A DNA stretch of 64,000 nt from positions 372,001 to 436,000 of the forward strand of contig NZ_AP027055.1 of the NCBI RefSeq assembly GCF_027924905.1. The letters are read 5' to 3'. The DNA comes from Limnohabitans sp. INBF002. Lineage in GTDB: Bacteria; Pseudomonadota; Gammaproteobacteria; Burkholderiales; Burkholderiaceae_C. Positions 46,023-54,489 of the stretch are shown here, piece by piece. Numbering within the stretch: the stretch's first letter is position 1; each line of letters opens with the position of its first letter. The position numbers and the translations under genes are program-made. The notes beneath the pieces are model-generated. The model saw nothing but the letters and a program-made list of their open reading frames with translations, had not been told where the DNA came from and did no database searches.

Positions 46023-47705
46023 TTATGCATAGAGGTCAAGCAAGGACGCATTGGCCTTGCTGCGGGCCGAGGTCGCGCTAGAAGCGTCACCCGAGCCTTT
46101 GACTTGCGAAGAGGAATTGTCTCTAACTTGGGAATGCTTAGCCGCATTGCCAGAGTTGTTGTGTTGGGCGTTGCCGCCGCCTTGACCCACCTGCACTTGA
46201 CCGGCATTAATGCCAAAGTTACCAAGTGCTTCGCGCAGACGCTGGCTGCTGTTTTGTAGCAAGTCGCGTGTGAGTGGGTTGTCGGCACGGAACACGGCAT
46301 CGAGCTTGCCGTCTTTCATTTCGAGTTGAATTTCAACGCCACCCAAGTTGGAGGGGCGCAGACCAAATTTCATCTTCCACTCGCCGTCGCTGAGCTGCTT
46401 GTGCATGCGTGCGGCCATTTCGGTGGCCATCTTGTCGCTGAGCTGGTCGTAGACCTCGCCCATGTTGGCGCTTGTGGCTTGTGCGGCGTTTGCAGGCGCT
46501 GTGTTGGCGGCGTTTTGGGTGTTGTTCAGGGCTTGTGAAAAACTGCTGAAGTGGTTGCCTTCGCCTTGCGAGGGGTGTTGGTCAGGGTTGCCTTCGCTGC
46601 CCGCGTCTTCTGAGAAACGAGACAAGAGGGCGCTGACATCTTGCTCATCCACGCCTGTGCCCAAGAGCGACAACATGTCGATCGTGCTGGGCATAGGCGT
46701 GTTGGTTACGGCGGTGTTGACGGGCAACACTGCGGCAGGCAAGACGGTGATTTGTAATTGTTCGATCGCCGCCATGTCAGTGGGCGTCAATCCTGGCATT
46801 GCGGGCGCAGCCAATGTGGTGGCTGCGGCGGCCAAGCCTGCACCCGATGCGACAACCGGGGTTTGTGCGGCAACGTCGGTCATGGCGGCCAGCTGTGTGG
46901 CTACTGCCGTGTCAGTGGTTGGTGCGCCATTGAGCATGGTGTTCATGGCTGCTTGCAAGGCATTGGGCACGCCAGCCGATGCTGTGCTGTGTGCGCCGCT
47001 CAGCACGGTGGCGGGTGTGGCAGGCTGTTGGCTCAATAAGTTTTGAATCTCTGACTCATCCAAGCCCATGGACTTGGCAAAGGCAGCCAAGCTCTCAGGG
47101 CTGGGTGCTTTTTGAGGGTCGGTGATGATGCGCATCTGCGGGCTCAGCTCAATGGTTTGCAATGAGACTGGGGCGGCAAGTGGTGCTGCTGCTTGCGCCT
47201 CAGGCACGGGCGTGACTGAGACGGGGGTGACTGGGGTCACAGCGGTCGGTACGACAGCCGCAGGCACCACGGGCGCGCCCTGCATCAAGCTCTCTAACAA
47301 AGCGTCTGTGTCGGTCGGCTTGGTTTTGGTTGTTTTGTTGCGCGTGCGTGCGTGGGCTGTTGACGGATCTGTGTCGTCGTCTGCTTGTGACGCCTCGTTG
47401 TCAGCGCGCGTTTCACGTGTGGCTCGCTCAGGGCGATCGGTGCTGTGCCTGTCTTCTACAGGGCGTGCATCTGATGTGTTTGCCGCGTCTTGTGCAGGGG
47501 CTTGGGGCACATCAGCGGCAAAAGTTTGCCGCTCTTGCGGCACCAACCGCGCCATCTGGCGTGCCATGACTTGTGCAAAGTCGAACCCCAAATGAGCACC
47601 CGCAGACGGGCCCACCCCAGTGCGCGTGCCTTGTGGCACCGCATTGCTGGGGTTGGTTGGCACCGACGGGGCCGGTGGCATTTGGAGATAACTGGACAGG
47701 TTCAT
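46023..47705 (-). CDS. fliK: Flagellar hook-length control protein FliK
   Basis: Exported molecular ruler that stops hook growth and switches export substrate. I start at ATG 47705 (MNLSSYLQMPPAPS), giving 560 residues. The long N-terminal part is Ala/Thr/Pro/Val-rich and low complexity. The C-terminal FliK domain has DGEWKMKFGLRPSNLGGVEIQLEMKDGKLDAVFR-type sequence and LRDALGN-like LREALGNFGINAGQVQV. A sigma-54-like promoter lies 33 bases upstream, downstream of the open frame's earlier Met codons. Confidence 0.92.
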   Translation of the reverse strand: MNLSSYLQMPPAPSVPTNPSNAVPQGTRTGVGPSAGAHLGFDFAQVMARQMARLVPQERQTFAADVPQAPAQDAANTSDARPVEDRHSTDRPERATRETRADNEASQADDDTDPSTAHARTRNKTTKTKPTDTDALLESLMQGAPVVPAAVVPTAVTPVTPVSVTPVPEAQAAAPLAAPVSLQTIELSPQMRIITDPQKAPSPESLAAFAKSMGLDESEIQNLLSQQPATPATVLSGAHSTASAGVPNALQAAMNTMLNGAPTTDTAVATQLAAMTDVAAQTPVVASGAGLAAAATTLAAPAMPGLTPTDMAAIEQLQITVLPAAVLPVNTAVTNTPMPSTIDMLSLLGTGVDEQDVSALLSRFSEDAGSEGNPDQHPSQGEGNHFSSFSQALNNTQNAANTAPANAAQATSANMGEVYDQLSDKMATEMAARMHKQLSDGEWKMKFGLRPSNLGGVEIQLEMKDGKLDAVFRADNPLTRDLLQNSSQRLREALGNFGINAGQVQVGQGGGNAQHNNSGNAAKHSQVRDNSSSQVKGSGDASSATSARSKANASLLDLYA

Positions 47706-47737
47706 GGTGGTCTTTAAACGAGTTTGCCAACGAGTTA

Positions 47738-47753
47738 AGCAAGAACCGTGACA
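47738..47753 (-). promoter_or_regulatory. Candidate sigma-54 promoter of fliKLMN
   Basis: On the minus strand, TGTCACGGTTCTTGCT matches TGGCACG-N4-TTGCW at all but one fixed base (GG to GT at -24), with the correct 10-base spacing. Predicted start near 47727, 22 bases before the fliK ATG. The changed -24 base could weaken it. Confidence 0.6.
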
Positions 47754-47805
47754 GGTCAGTTCTTGCCGCTTTCGGCTGAGAGGCGCATCAGTGTCAGTTT
47801 GACTT

Positions 47806-47821
47806 GGCACATCGATTGCTT
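47806..47821 (+). promoter_or_regulatory. Sigma-54 promoter of the flhA operon
   Basis: TGGCACATCGATTGCT has perfect -24 (TGGCAC) and -12 (TTGCT) elements, with GG-N10-GC spacing. Predicted transcription start is near 47832. This falls downstream of the first possible flhA start codons (47823 and 47829) and so supports ATG 47895. It is back to back with the candidate fliK promoter, about 55 bases away. Confidence 0.88.
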
Positions 47822-47894
47822 AATGAACATGCCCCGAAAGTTTTTTCAAGGCAAAAAGAAACCTAAACGTTCCACTTTCAACTGGATTCCCTCA

Positions 47895-49991
47895 ATGAGC
47901 ACTCTCACTCTGTCAACGATTCGACACAACTTGTCGAAATTTGACCTCTCCGGACTAAGTATTCCGGTGGTGGTGCTCGTCATCATGGCGATGCTGGTGT
48001 TGCCATTGCCTCCGTTGTTGTTGGACTTTTTGTTTACTTTCAACATTCTTTGCAGCTTGGTGGTGATCATGATCGCCATCGGCACCCGTAAGCCGCTCGA
48101 GTTTTCATCCTTCCCCACCGTCTTGTTGTTTGCCACCATGTTGCGCTTGGCGCTGAACGTGGCGTCCACCCGTGTGGTCTTGGTCAATGGCCACGAAGGT
48201 GCCCACGCTGCCGGCAAGGTGGTGCAGGCTTTCGGTGAGTTCGTGATCGCCGGTAACTATGTGGTGGGTTTCATCATCTTCGCGATCTTGATGATCATCA
48301 ACTTCGTGGTGGTGACCAAAGGTGCAGGCCGCGTGTCTGAAGTGAACGCGCGTTTCACCTTGGACGCCATGCCCGGCAAACAAATGTCGATTGACGCTGA
48401 CTTGAACGCTGGCGTGATCGACCAAGAAACTGCCAAAACACGCCGTGCCGAGCTGGCCCAAGAATCTGACTTCTTCGGTTCCATGGACGGTGCCTCTAAA
48501 TTCGTGAGCGGTGACGCCATGGCCGGTTTGTTGATTCTGTTGATCAACTTGATCGGCGGCTTGATCATCGGCGTGGCCCAACATGACTTGCCCGTGGCTG
48601 AAGCCGGCAAGATTTACACCTTGCTCACCATTGGTGACGGCTTGGTCGCTCAAATTCCTTCTTTGCTGTTGTCGCTGGCCACCGCCATCATCGTGACCCG
48701 CGTCACGACCGCTGAATCTATTTCTGAGCAGGCGTCTGTTCAGTTGGCCAACCCCACCGCCTTGTTCATCTCGGCTGTGATCTTGATCATCTTGGGCATG
48801 GTGCCCGGTATGCCGCACTTGATGTTCATCACCTTGGCTTTGGCCTCGGCGGGCTTAGGGCTCATGATCATCACCCGCGAAGTGCAAGACGAACAAGCCG
48901 AACAAGCCGTCAAAGATGCCACGCCTACTGATGCACCGAAAGAACTCGACTGGGACGATGTGGACCAAGTCGACCTCATTGGTTTGGAAATTGGCTATGG
49001 CTTGATCCCGTTGGTCAACGCCGAAACCGGCGGCGAGCTGATGACACGCGTCAAAGGCGTGCGCAAAAAATTGTCTGCCGAGTTGGGCTTCTTGGTCCAG
49101 CCCGTGCGTATCCGTGATGACTTGAACATCGACCCAGACGCTTACAACATCGTGCTCAAAGGCGTGGTGCGTGGCAAAGGCGAAGTCAAAGTCGGTCGCG
49201 AATTGGCCATCAACCCCGGCCATGTGTATGGTCAGTTGGAAGGCATTGCCACCCGTGAACCCGCCTTCGGTCTGGAAGCCGTGTGGATCGAACCTTCCCA
49301 ACGCGACCAAGCCCGTACCCTCGGCTACACCGTGGTCGATGCTGCCACCGCTATTTCGACCCACCTCAACAAAGTGCTGCGCGAAAACGCCTCCGACATG
49401 TTGAGCCACGACGAAACCCAACAGTTGCTCGACAAATTGGCGGCCAAGTCACCCAAGATCGTGGAAGACTTGGTGCCCGGCAAGTTGTCACTCGGCATCT
49501 TGACCCGCACGTTGCAAAACTTGTTGGCCGAGTCGGTGTCCATCCGCGACATGCGCACGATTGCTGAAGCGTTGACCGAAGCCAGCACCCGCACGCAAGA
49601 CCCAGAACAACTCACCGCTATGGTTCGCCCCAAGCTCGGTCGCATGATCATGCAAAGTCTGATTGATGGCGACAACGGTTTGCAAGTCATGACGCTGGAG
49701 CCATCGTTGGAGCAGTTGTTGCACAACGTGCTGCAACAAAGCCAACCCGGCCAAGCCGTGGTGATGGAGCCGGGCTTGTCAGAAAACTTATTTGCCGGTC
49801 TGCGCGAAGGCGCGCGCACCGTAGAAGAAATGGGCCACCCCGCCGTGTTGGTGGTGTCCCCTGTGATTCGTGGTTGGTTGTCCAAAGCCGCACGATTCCG
49901 CGTGAACGATTTGACTGTGCTGTCTTACAGCGAAATTCCGGACGATCAGGCCGTCAAAGTGATCCACACCGTGGATGCCAAAGCCCGATAA
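47895..49991 (+). CDS. flhA: Flagellar type III export gate protein FlhA
   Basis: Core export-gate membrane protein. ATG 47895 gives 698 residues, the usual length. The frame extends upstream to 47748, but the predicted sigma-54 start near 47832 excludes most of that. About eight N-terminal membrane segments include SSFPTVLLFATMLRLALNVASTRVVL and the conserved cytoplasmic loop VTKGAGRVSEVNARFTLDAMPGKQM. The C-terminal cytoplasmic domain has SPVIRGWLSKAARFRVNDL-like sequence ending VLSYSEIP. It heads flhA-flhF-flhG-fliA. Confidence 0.96.
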   Translation: MSTLTLSTIRHNLSKFDLSGLSIPVVVLVIMAMLVLPLPPLLLDFLFTFNILCSLVVIMIAIGTRKPLEFSSFPTVLLFATMLRLALNVASTRVVLVNGHEGAHAAGKVVQAFGEFVIAGNYVVGFIIFAILMIINFVVVTKGAGRVSEVNARFTLDAMPGKQMSIDADLNAGVIDQETAKTRRAELAQESDFFGSMDGASKFVSGDAMAGLLILLINLIGGLIIGVAQHDLPVAEAGKIYTLLTIGDGLVAQIPSLLLSLATAIIVTRVTTAESISEQASVQLANPTALFISAVILIILGMVPGMPHLMFITLALASAGLGLMIITREVQDEQAEQAVKDATPTDAPKELDWDDVDQVDLIGLEIGYGLIPLVNAETGGELMTRVKGVRKKLSAELGFLVQPVRIRDDLNIDPDAYNIVLKGVVRGKGEVKVGRELAINPGHVYGQLEGIATREPAFGLEAVWIEPSQRDQARTLGYTVVDAATAISTHLNKVLRENASDMLSHDETQQLLDKLAAKSPKIVEDLVPGKLSLGILTRTLQNLLAESVSIRDMRTIAEALTEASTRTQDPEQLTAMVRPKLGRMIMQSLIDGDNGLQVMTLEPSLEQLLHNVLQQSQPGQAVVMEPGLSENLFAGLREGARTVEEMGHPAVLVVSPVIRGWLSKAARFRVNDLTVLSYSEIPDDQAVKVIHTVDAKAR

Positions 49992-50029
49992 ACCGAAAAC
50001 CTATAACAAAGACAGAGTGAGCTGACCCT

Positions 50030-51418
50030 ATGGAACTCAAACGCATCCTTGCCCGCGACATCCGCGCTGCCAACGAAAAGGCCGTGGCCCAATACGGCTC
50101 CGACGTGCTCGTCATTTCGAGCAGCCAAGTCAATGGTTTGACCGAGCTGATCGTGGCGGTTGATTTGGCCCCGATGACCACAGAGGAAGCTGATCCGTTT
50201 TTGAAAACACAGTTCGCTTCGTCAGCCAAGCCCACAGGCAAGTTTGATGTGTTGCTGGGACAGACACTGGACCAAAACAAACGCGATGCCCGCGAGCGCC
50301 AAGCCACCAAAGTGGCCAAGCCCATCGTGGAAATGGCTGCAAAGCCTGCCGCACCCAAGGCCAAGCCCGCAGCCAAAGTAGCCGCCCAACCGGTGGATGA
50401 ATCGGCCAAGCGCGCCGCTGAAGAACACGACACCTTGCGTGGCCGCGAAATCGTGGCGCTGGTGCGTGAAGAACTCAACTCCCTGCGCCGTGAATTCAAA
50501 CTCGGCCAACAAATGGCCGCGTGGCAACAAGGCGGCATGCCTTTGCCCGCTGCCATCGCGCCTTTGCGCGACGCCTTGAACGACGCGCCCATTCCCGTGG
50601 CCTTGCGTGCTTTGTTGATTGACAGCATCAAAGACCACGACAACATGGCCGATGCCATGGGCGCTTTGAGCCGCCAGCTCAGCCACTCGGTCGAACAAGC
50701 GCAAGGCCAAACACCTGTGTCAGGCATCCATGCCTTGGCTGGCCCGTCCGGTGCGGGCAAGTCGATGATGGTGGCCCGTTTGGCGCAACACGCCGCGCAA
50801 CAACACGGCAGCGAAAAAATCATGGTCATCAGCTTCCAAGACCAGCGTGCTGGCGCTTGGAACCAAACCCAATTGCTGTGCGCGCAGTCAGGCGTGGATT
50901 CATTCCGCGCTACCAATGCCGCCACTTTGAAACTCTTGCTCGACGAGCACACCGACCGTCAACTCATCTTGATTGACACCCCCGGCGTGCAAATGAACGA
51001 GCGCTTGGCCGAGATTCGCGCCATGAACCTGAATGTGCAGTGCCACGCCGTGATTCCAGCAGATGCATCGGCTGCCAACATCCGCCGTGTGTTTGACAAC
51101 ACCGACAACGTGTGGGCCTCCTTGATGCTGAGCAAGCTCGACGAGTCCAACCAACCGTGGGCCTTGTTGCAGTTCTTGACCGACAAGTCGCTGAGCGTGT
51201 CGGTGGCCAGCCATGGCGAGCGCACTGTCGATTTGGTGCAAGACGTGTCATTGGTTGGTTTGGTGCAATGTGCCCTCGACAACTTGCCCTTGCCAGAAAC
51301 CGAAGAACAAGCACAGCAAAATGCACGCGATGCAGCCGTCAACGAACTGGCTGTGTCCAAACTGTCGCAAATCGCGGCTAAATTCAAAACCGAAACCACA
51401 GGCTTGACCCATGAGTAA
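50030..51418 (+). CDS. flhF: SRP-like GTPase FlhF
   Basis: Places flagella at the cell pole. The 462-residue protein has the N-terminal B domain (MELKRILARDIRAANEKAVAQYGSDVLVI), an Ala/Lys-rich linker, and the NG GTPase with P-loop GPSGAGKSMMVARL (from about residue 239), ISFQDQRAGAWNQ, LIDTPGVQMNERL and SKLDESNQPWALL. The normal DTAGR is DTPGV here, as in some FlhF proteins. It overlaps flhG by 8 bases. Confidence 0.95.
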   Translation: MELKRILARDIRAANEKAVAQYGSDVLVISSSQVNGLTELIVAVDLAPMTTEEADPFLKTQFASSAKPTGKFDVLLGQTLDQNKRDARERQATKVAKPIVEMAAKPAAPKAKPAAKVAAQPVDESAKRAAEEHDTLRGREIVALVREELNSLRREFKLGQQMAAWQQGGMPLPAAIAPLRDALNDAPIPVALRALLIDSIKDHDNMADAMGALSRQLSHSVEQAQGQTPVSGIHALAGPSGAGKSMMVARLAQHAAQQHGSEKIMVISFQDQRAGAWNQTQLLCAQSGVDSFRATNAATLKLLLDEHTDRQLILIDTPGVQMNERLAEIRAMNLNVQCHAVIPADASAANIRRVFDNTDNVWASLMLSKLDESNQPWALLQFLTDKSLSVSVASHGERTVDLVQDVSLVGLVQCALDNLPLPETEEQAQQNARDAAVNELAVSKLSQIAAKFKTETTGLTHE

Positions 51419-52238
51419 TCCACGCAAAACAGAAGTCATCGGCGTAGCCAGCGGCAAGGGTGGCGTTGGTAAAACCACGACCTCCATCAACTTGGCGGTG
51501 GCACTCACGCAGCTGGGTCACAGCGTCATGTTGTTTGATGCTGACCTCGGTTTGGCCAACGCACAAATTGCACTTGGTGCGCGCGCTGAATACAACTTGG
51601 GTCACTTTTTGGCCGGTCAAAAAACGCTGCAAGAAATTCTCATCACCACCCGTCAAGGCGTGAAGCTCATCCCAGGTGCCTCGGGCATGCAAGAGCTGGC
51701 AGGCCTGAGCGACATTCAAGCGGCCAGCATCGTGCAGTCGTTTGGTGTGTTGGCGGACGATGTCGACTATTTGATTGTCGACGTAGCAGCCGGTATTTCA
51801 CCTTCTGTGTTGTCGTTCTTGGCTGCTTGCCAACGCCGCTTCATCGTGGTGAAAGACGATCCATCGTCGATTGCCGATGCCTACGGCACCATCAAGATCT
51901 TGAGCAAAGAGATGGGCTTGGACGAAATCTATCTCTTGCCCAACATGGTCAAGAGCCAGTCGGAAGGCTGGAAACTCTACAAAAAGCTCAACGACGTCTG
52001 TGTGCGTTTCTTGGGCGAATCGGTGCACTACCTCACCTCGATCGAAGAAGACGAGATGGTGTTGCGCGCACTCAAAAAATACCAGTCGGTGATGGAACTT
52101 GCCCCTGGCACAGCTGCCGCGCGTGACTACATGCGTTTGGCAGAGGCATGCACGCACTTGCGTCCGATTGACCACCCCTCGGGCGGTCTGCAATTTTTCA
52201 TGGAGCGACTGATGCAAAACGGTTCGTCTGACACATGA
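51411..52238 (+). CDS. flhG: MinD-like flagellar number regulator FlhG (FleN)
   Basis: MinD/ParA ATPase that limits the number of polar flagella and in Pseudomonas restrains FleQ. The 275-residue protein has the deviant Walker A GVASGKGGVGKTTTSINLA (Lys pair), DADLGLANAQIALG, DYLIVDVAAGISPSVL, and DPSSIADAYGTIKIL. The usual N-terminal FleQ/FlhF-contact segment is short. It overlaps flhF upstream and fliA downstream (ATGA). Confidence 0.94.
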   Translation: MSNPRKTEVIGVASGKGGVGKTTTSINLAVALTQLGHSVMLFDADLGLANAQIALGARAEYNLGHFLAGQKTLQEILITTRQGVKLIPGASGMQELAGLSDIQAASIVQSFGVLADDVDYLIVDVAAGISPSVLSFLAACQRRFIVVKDDPSSIADAYGTIKILSKEMGLDEIYLLPNMVKSQSEGWKLYKKLNDVCVRFLGESVHYLTSIEEDEMVLRALKKYQSVMELAPGTAAARDYMRLAEACTHLRPIDHPSGGLQFFMERLMQNGSSDT

Positions 52239-52993
52239 GAGCACTATCCCCCGTACAGATGTACGACTCCTGCAAGCCCAAAGGCGAAGATTTGGTCATG
52301 GCCCATTTGGGTCTGGTCAAACGCGTTGCCTTGCACTTGAAGGCGCGTATCCCCGCATTCATGGAGCTCGATGAGCTGATTCAAGTGGGCATGATTGGCC
52401 TGCTCGAAGCCTCACGTGCGTTTGATCCCGTCAAGGGCATTGAGTTTGAAAACTTCGCGCACAGCCGTGTGCGCGGTGCCATGCTCGACGAAGTGCGACG
52501 CTTGTCGTTCTTGCCCCGTTCGGCGGTGGCGTTCAACAAAGAACACAACACCACGGTGCACGCTTTGGCCGCTGAGTTGGGCCGCACGCCCACGCAAGCT
52601 GAAATTGCCGAGTACATGGGCAAAGACCTGGAAGAGTTTCACAAAGAACGCGGCAAAGCCAAACGCTTTGAAACCTATTCCATGGAAGTGGTCACTGAAG
52701 AAGTGATGACGATTGCAGACGACAGCTCTCAGCAGCCAGATGTGATCGTTGAAGAAGCCCAATTCATGGACGCCGTGACCGATGCCATCGCTCAGCTGCC
52801 TGAGCGCGAGCAGCTGGTCATGCAGCTCTACTACGTGGAAGAGTTCAACCTCAAAGAGATTGGCGAAACCTTGGGCGTGAGCGAGTCTCGCGTGAGCCAG
52901 ATCTTGTCCTCTGTGGTCAAAAAATTACGCGGCACCTTGAAAGTAGAAACGGCGTCTGAGACTGAGAAGGCCGAGACAAGGAGACGCGCATGA
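52235..52993 (+). CDS. fliA: Flagellar RNA polymerase sigma factor FliA (sigma-28)
   Basis: Directs transcription of late flagellar genes. The 252-residue protein has sigma region 2 (DELIQVGMIGLLEASRAFDPVKGIEFENFAHSRVRGAMLDEVRR-type), region 3 (VHALAAELGRTPTQAEIAEYMG) and region 4 (LPEREQLVMQLYYVEEFNLKEIGETLGVSESRVSQI). Its anti-sigma factor FlgM is encoded at 61.5-61.9 kb, and candidate FliA promoters precede fliS, flgP and flgM. Start and stop both overlap neighbours. Confidence 0.97.
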   Translation: MRALSPVQMYDSCKPKGEDLVMAHLGLVKRVALHLKARIPAFMELDELIQVGMIGLLEASRAFDPVKGIEFENFAHSRVRGAMLDEVRRLSFLPRSAVAFNKEHNTTVHALAAELGRTPTQAEIAEYMGKDLEEFHKERGKAKRFETYSMEVVTEEVMTIADDSSQQPDVIVEEAQFMDAVTDAIAQLPEREQLVMQLYYVEEFNLKEIGETLGVSESRVSQILSSVVKKLRGTLKVETASETEKAETRRRA

Positions 52994-53850
52994 GTAACTT
53001 CATGATGAACATGATCTCGTGGATCTTGTTGCTTCTGGTCATCTTGACGCTGTACCTCATCGACAAGATCAACCACTTGGCCAAGATGTACGAAGCGCCC
53101 AAACCAGAAACAGAGCCTTCGCTGCCCGATTTCGGCGCAGAGATTCCTGGCGATTTGTTGTTCTCCGGTTTGGAGGGCAAGAAACTCTGGGATGCCATGA
53201 ATGGCAAACAAGTCGAGGGCTTTGATGCCACCTTGATCGAGGCCCTGCGCCCGCATTACGAACCGATTCTGCGTGAACACATCACGGCCAGTTTCAAAGA
53301 CGGCATTGAAGACGCGTTGGGTGGCACCGAAAACCACATGCCCAGCTCGACCCGCAAAATTTCAACGGCGCGCGGCCACATCCAATCGTGGTTGCCTCCG
53401 CAGCATTTGGGCAGCGTGTACCGCTCGGCCTTGGAGTTTGCAGGAAGCTACTGCGAAAACCCAGACCCCGAAGTGCTGTTGCGTCTGAAGCAAACCGTGG
53501 ACAGCGTGGTGGACATGCTTTACCAACGTGTGGGCATCACCAATGAAGTGCCGTTCTCAGAATTCTTGTTTGAAGAAGTGTCTGTGGCTCAGCCTGACGA
53601 TGCCAGTGACGACGCCATGTTGGCACTGACAGATGAGTCGGGTTCGTCTGAGGTGTTGGGCGATGGCTTGCTAGAAAACAGCGACACGCGTGAACCTACG
53701 CCAGAAGAGTTGGCACAAGGACTGGAGCATGTGCAGGCCTATGAAGACCAACAGCGGCAAGAAGTTGCCGCTGAGACAGTCGACGCGGTGATGCATCCCG
53801 ATGCGTTGACGCATTCAGATGCCGCACCGCTTGAGGCCAAGCCTGTTTGA
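52990..53850 (+). CDS. Unknown membrane-anchored protein coupled to fliA
   Basis: 286-residue protein whose ATG overlaps the fliA TGA. It has one N-terminal membrane segment (residues about 5-25) followed by a cytoplasmic-looking acidic body. The central helical region (GLEGKKLWDAMNGKQVEGFDATLI, EALRPHYEPILREHITASFKDGIEDAL) resembles no family I know. The last 90 residues are acidic, low-complexity and probably disordered. By operon position (flhA-flhF-flhG-fliA-this gene) it is likely to act in flagellar placement or regulation, but that is inference. The fliS promoter follows. Confidence 0.75.
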   Translation: MSNFMMNMISWILLLLVILTLYLIDKINHLAKMYEAPKPETEPSLPDFGAEIPGDLLFSGLEGKKLWDAMNGKQVEGFDATLIEALRPHYEPILREHITASFKDGIEDALGGTENHMPSSTRKISTARGHIQSWLPPQHLGSVYRSALEFAGSYCENPDPEVLLRLKQTVDSVVDMLYQRVGITNEVPFSEFLFEEVSVAQPDDASDDAMLALTDESGSSEVLGDGLLENSDTREPTPEELAQGLEHVQAYEDQQRQEVAAETVDAVMHPDALTHSDAAPLEAKPV

Positions 53851-53873
53851 TCGGCTGTTTCTACACATGTCAC

Positions 53874-53900
53874 TCAAGTTTGCCCAACCCCTTCCGATAC
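53874..53900 (+). promoter_or_regulatory. Sigma-28 (FliA) promoter of fliS
   Basis: TCAAGTTT (53874-53881), 11 bases, then TCCGATAC (53893-53900), compared with TAAAGTTT-N11-GCCGATAA. Spacing is exact and 13 of 16 bases match. It lies about 40 bases before the fliS ATG. Confidence 0.75.
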
Positions 53901-53938
53901 TGCCTGTGTAAGCGAAGAAATACACAGGAGTTAATCAA

Positions 53939-54361
53939 ATGCGAGCCAATTCACGAGCCATTCAAAGTTACGGCGATGTCAAAGTCAGCAGCGGCGTTGC
54001 CACGGCCAACAATGTGCAATTGATTCAAATGTTGTTTGACGGCTTGTTGGAGAGTTTGTCCACGGCACGTGGCCACATTCAGCACAAAAATATCAATGAA
54101 AAATCCAAAGCCATTGCACGCGCCAGCCGCATTGTGATTGGCCTGCAAGGTGCCTTGGATTTTGAAAAAGGCGGCGATCTGGCCAACAACCTCAATGAGT
54201 TGTACAGCTATGTGACCCGTCGTTTGTTCCACGCCAACGCCCACAACGATGTGGCCGTGTTGGATGAGATTCACGGTTTGATGCGCGAGATTCGCGATGC
54301 TTGGGAAGGCGTGCCTTCCTTGGTGCCCGCGACCAACCGACCTGCTGGCATGATGAACTGA
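53939..54361 (+). CDS. fliS: Flagellin export chaperone FliS
   Basis: Binds flagellin in the cytoplasm and prevents premature polymerisation. The 140-residue protein has the FliS helical bundle (LIQMLFDGLLESLSTARGHIQHK, KAIARASRIVIGLQGALDFEKGGDLANNLNELYSYVTRRL-type sequence). AGGAG lies 9 bases before the ATG. The usual neighbours fliC, fliD and fliT are absent from the window, so it appears as a single gene with its own FliA-type promoter. Confidence 0.93.
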   Translation: MRANSRAIQSYGDVKVSSGVATANNVQLIQMLFDGLLESLSTARGHIQHKNINEKSKAIARASRIVIGLQGALDFEKGGDLANNLNELYSYVTRRLFHANAHNDVAVLDEIHGLMREIRDAWEGVPSLVPATNRPAGMMN

Positions 54362-54380
54362 TCGCGGATTTCTTCTTTTT

Positions 54381-54407
54381 AGAAGTTTTTCGTTATTTAT
54401 CAGTTAA
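54381..54407 (+). promoter_or_regulatory. Weak candidate sigma-28 promoter upstream of motA
   Basis: AGAAGTTT (54381-54388), 11 bases, then TCAGTTAA (54400-54407). Spacing is right but only 11 of 16 bases match the consensus. It is reported because class-3 control of motAB would be expected. Confidence 0.35.
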
Positions 54408-54435
54408 TCTTGCAGGTTGTTCGGGACAATTTTTA

Positions 54436-54466
54436 GGCGTATCCAAGTTTTCGACTTGGATACGCC
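54436..54466 (+). promoter_or_regulatory. Strong stem-loop just upstream of motA
   Basis: GGCGTATCCAAG (54436-54447) and CTTGGATACGCC (54455-54466) form a perfect 12-bp stem with a 7-base loop. There is no T-run after it, and the motA ribosome-binding site (GGGGAGAG) begins about 10 bases later. It may stabilise the motAB 5' end, bind a regulator, or act as an operator. Role unknown. Confidence 0.6.
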
Positions 54467-54489
54467 AACCTGCTTGGGGAGAGTGTTAG

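Noticed and set aside
47748-47894. 49-residue N-terminal extension of FlhA
   Set aside because: The predicted sigma-54 start (~47832) lies within it, so most of it would not be transcribed, and normal FlhA length is obtained from ATG 47895.
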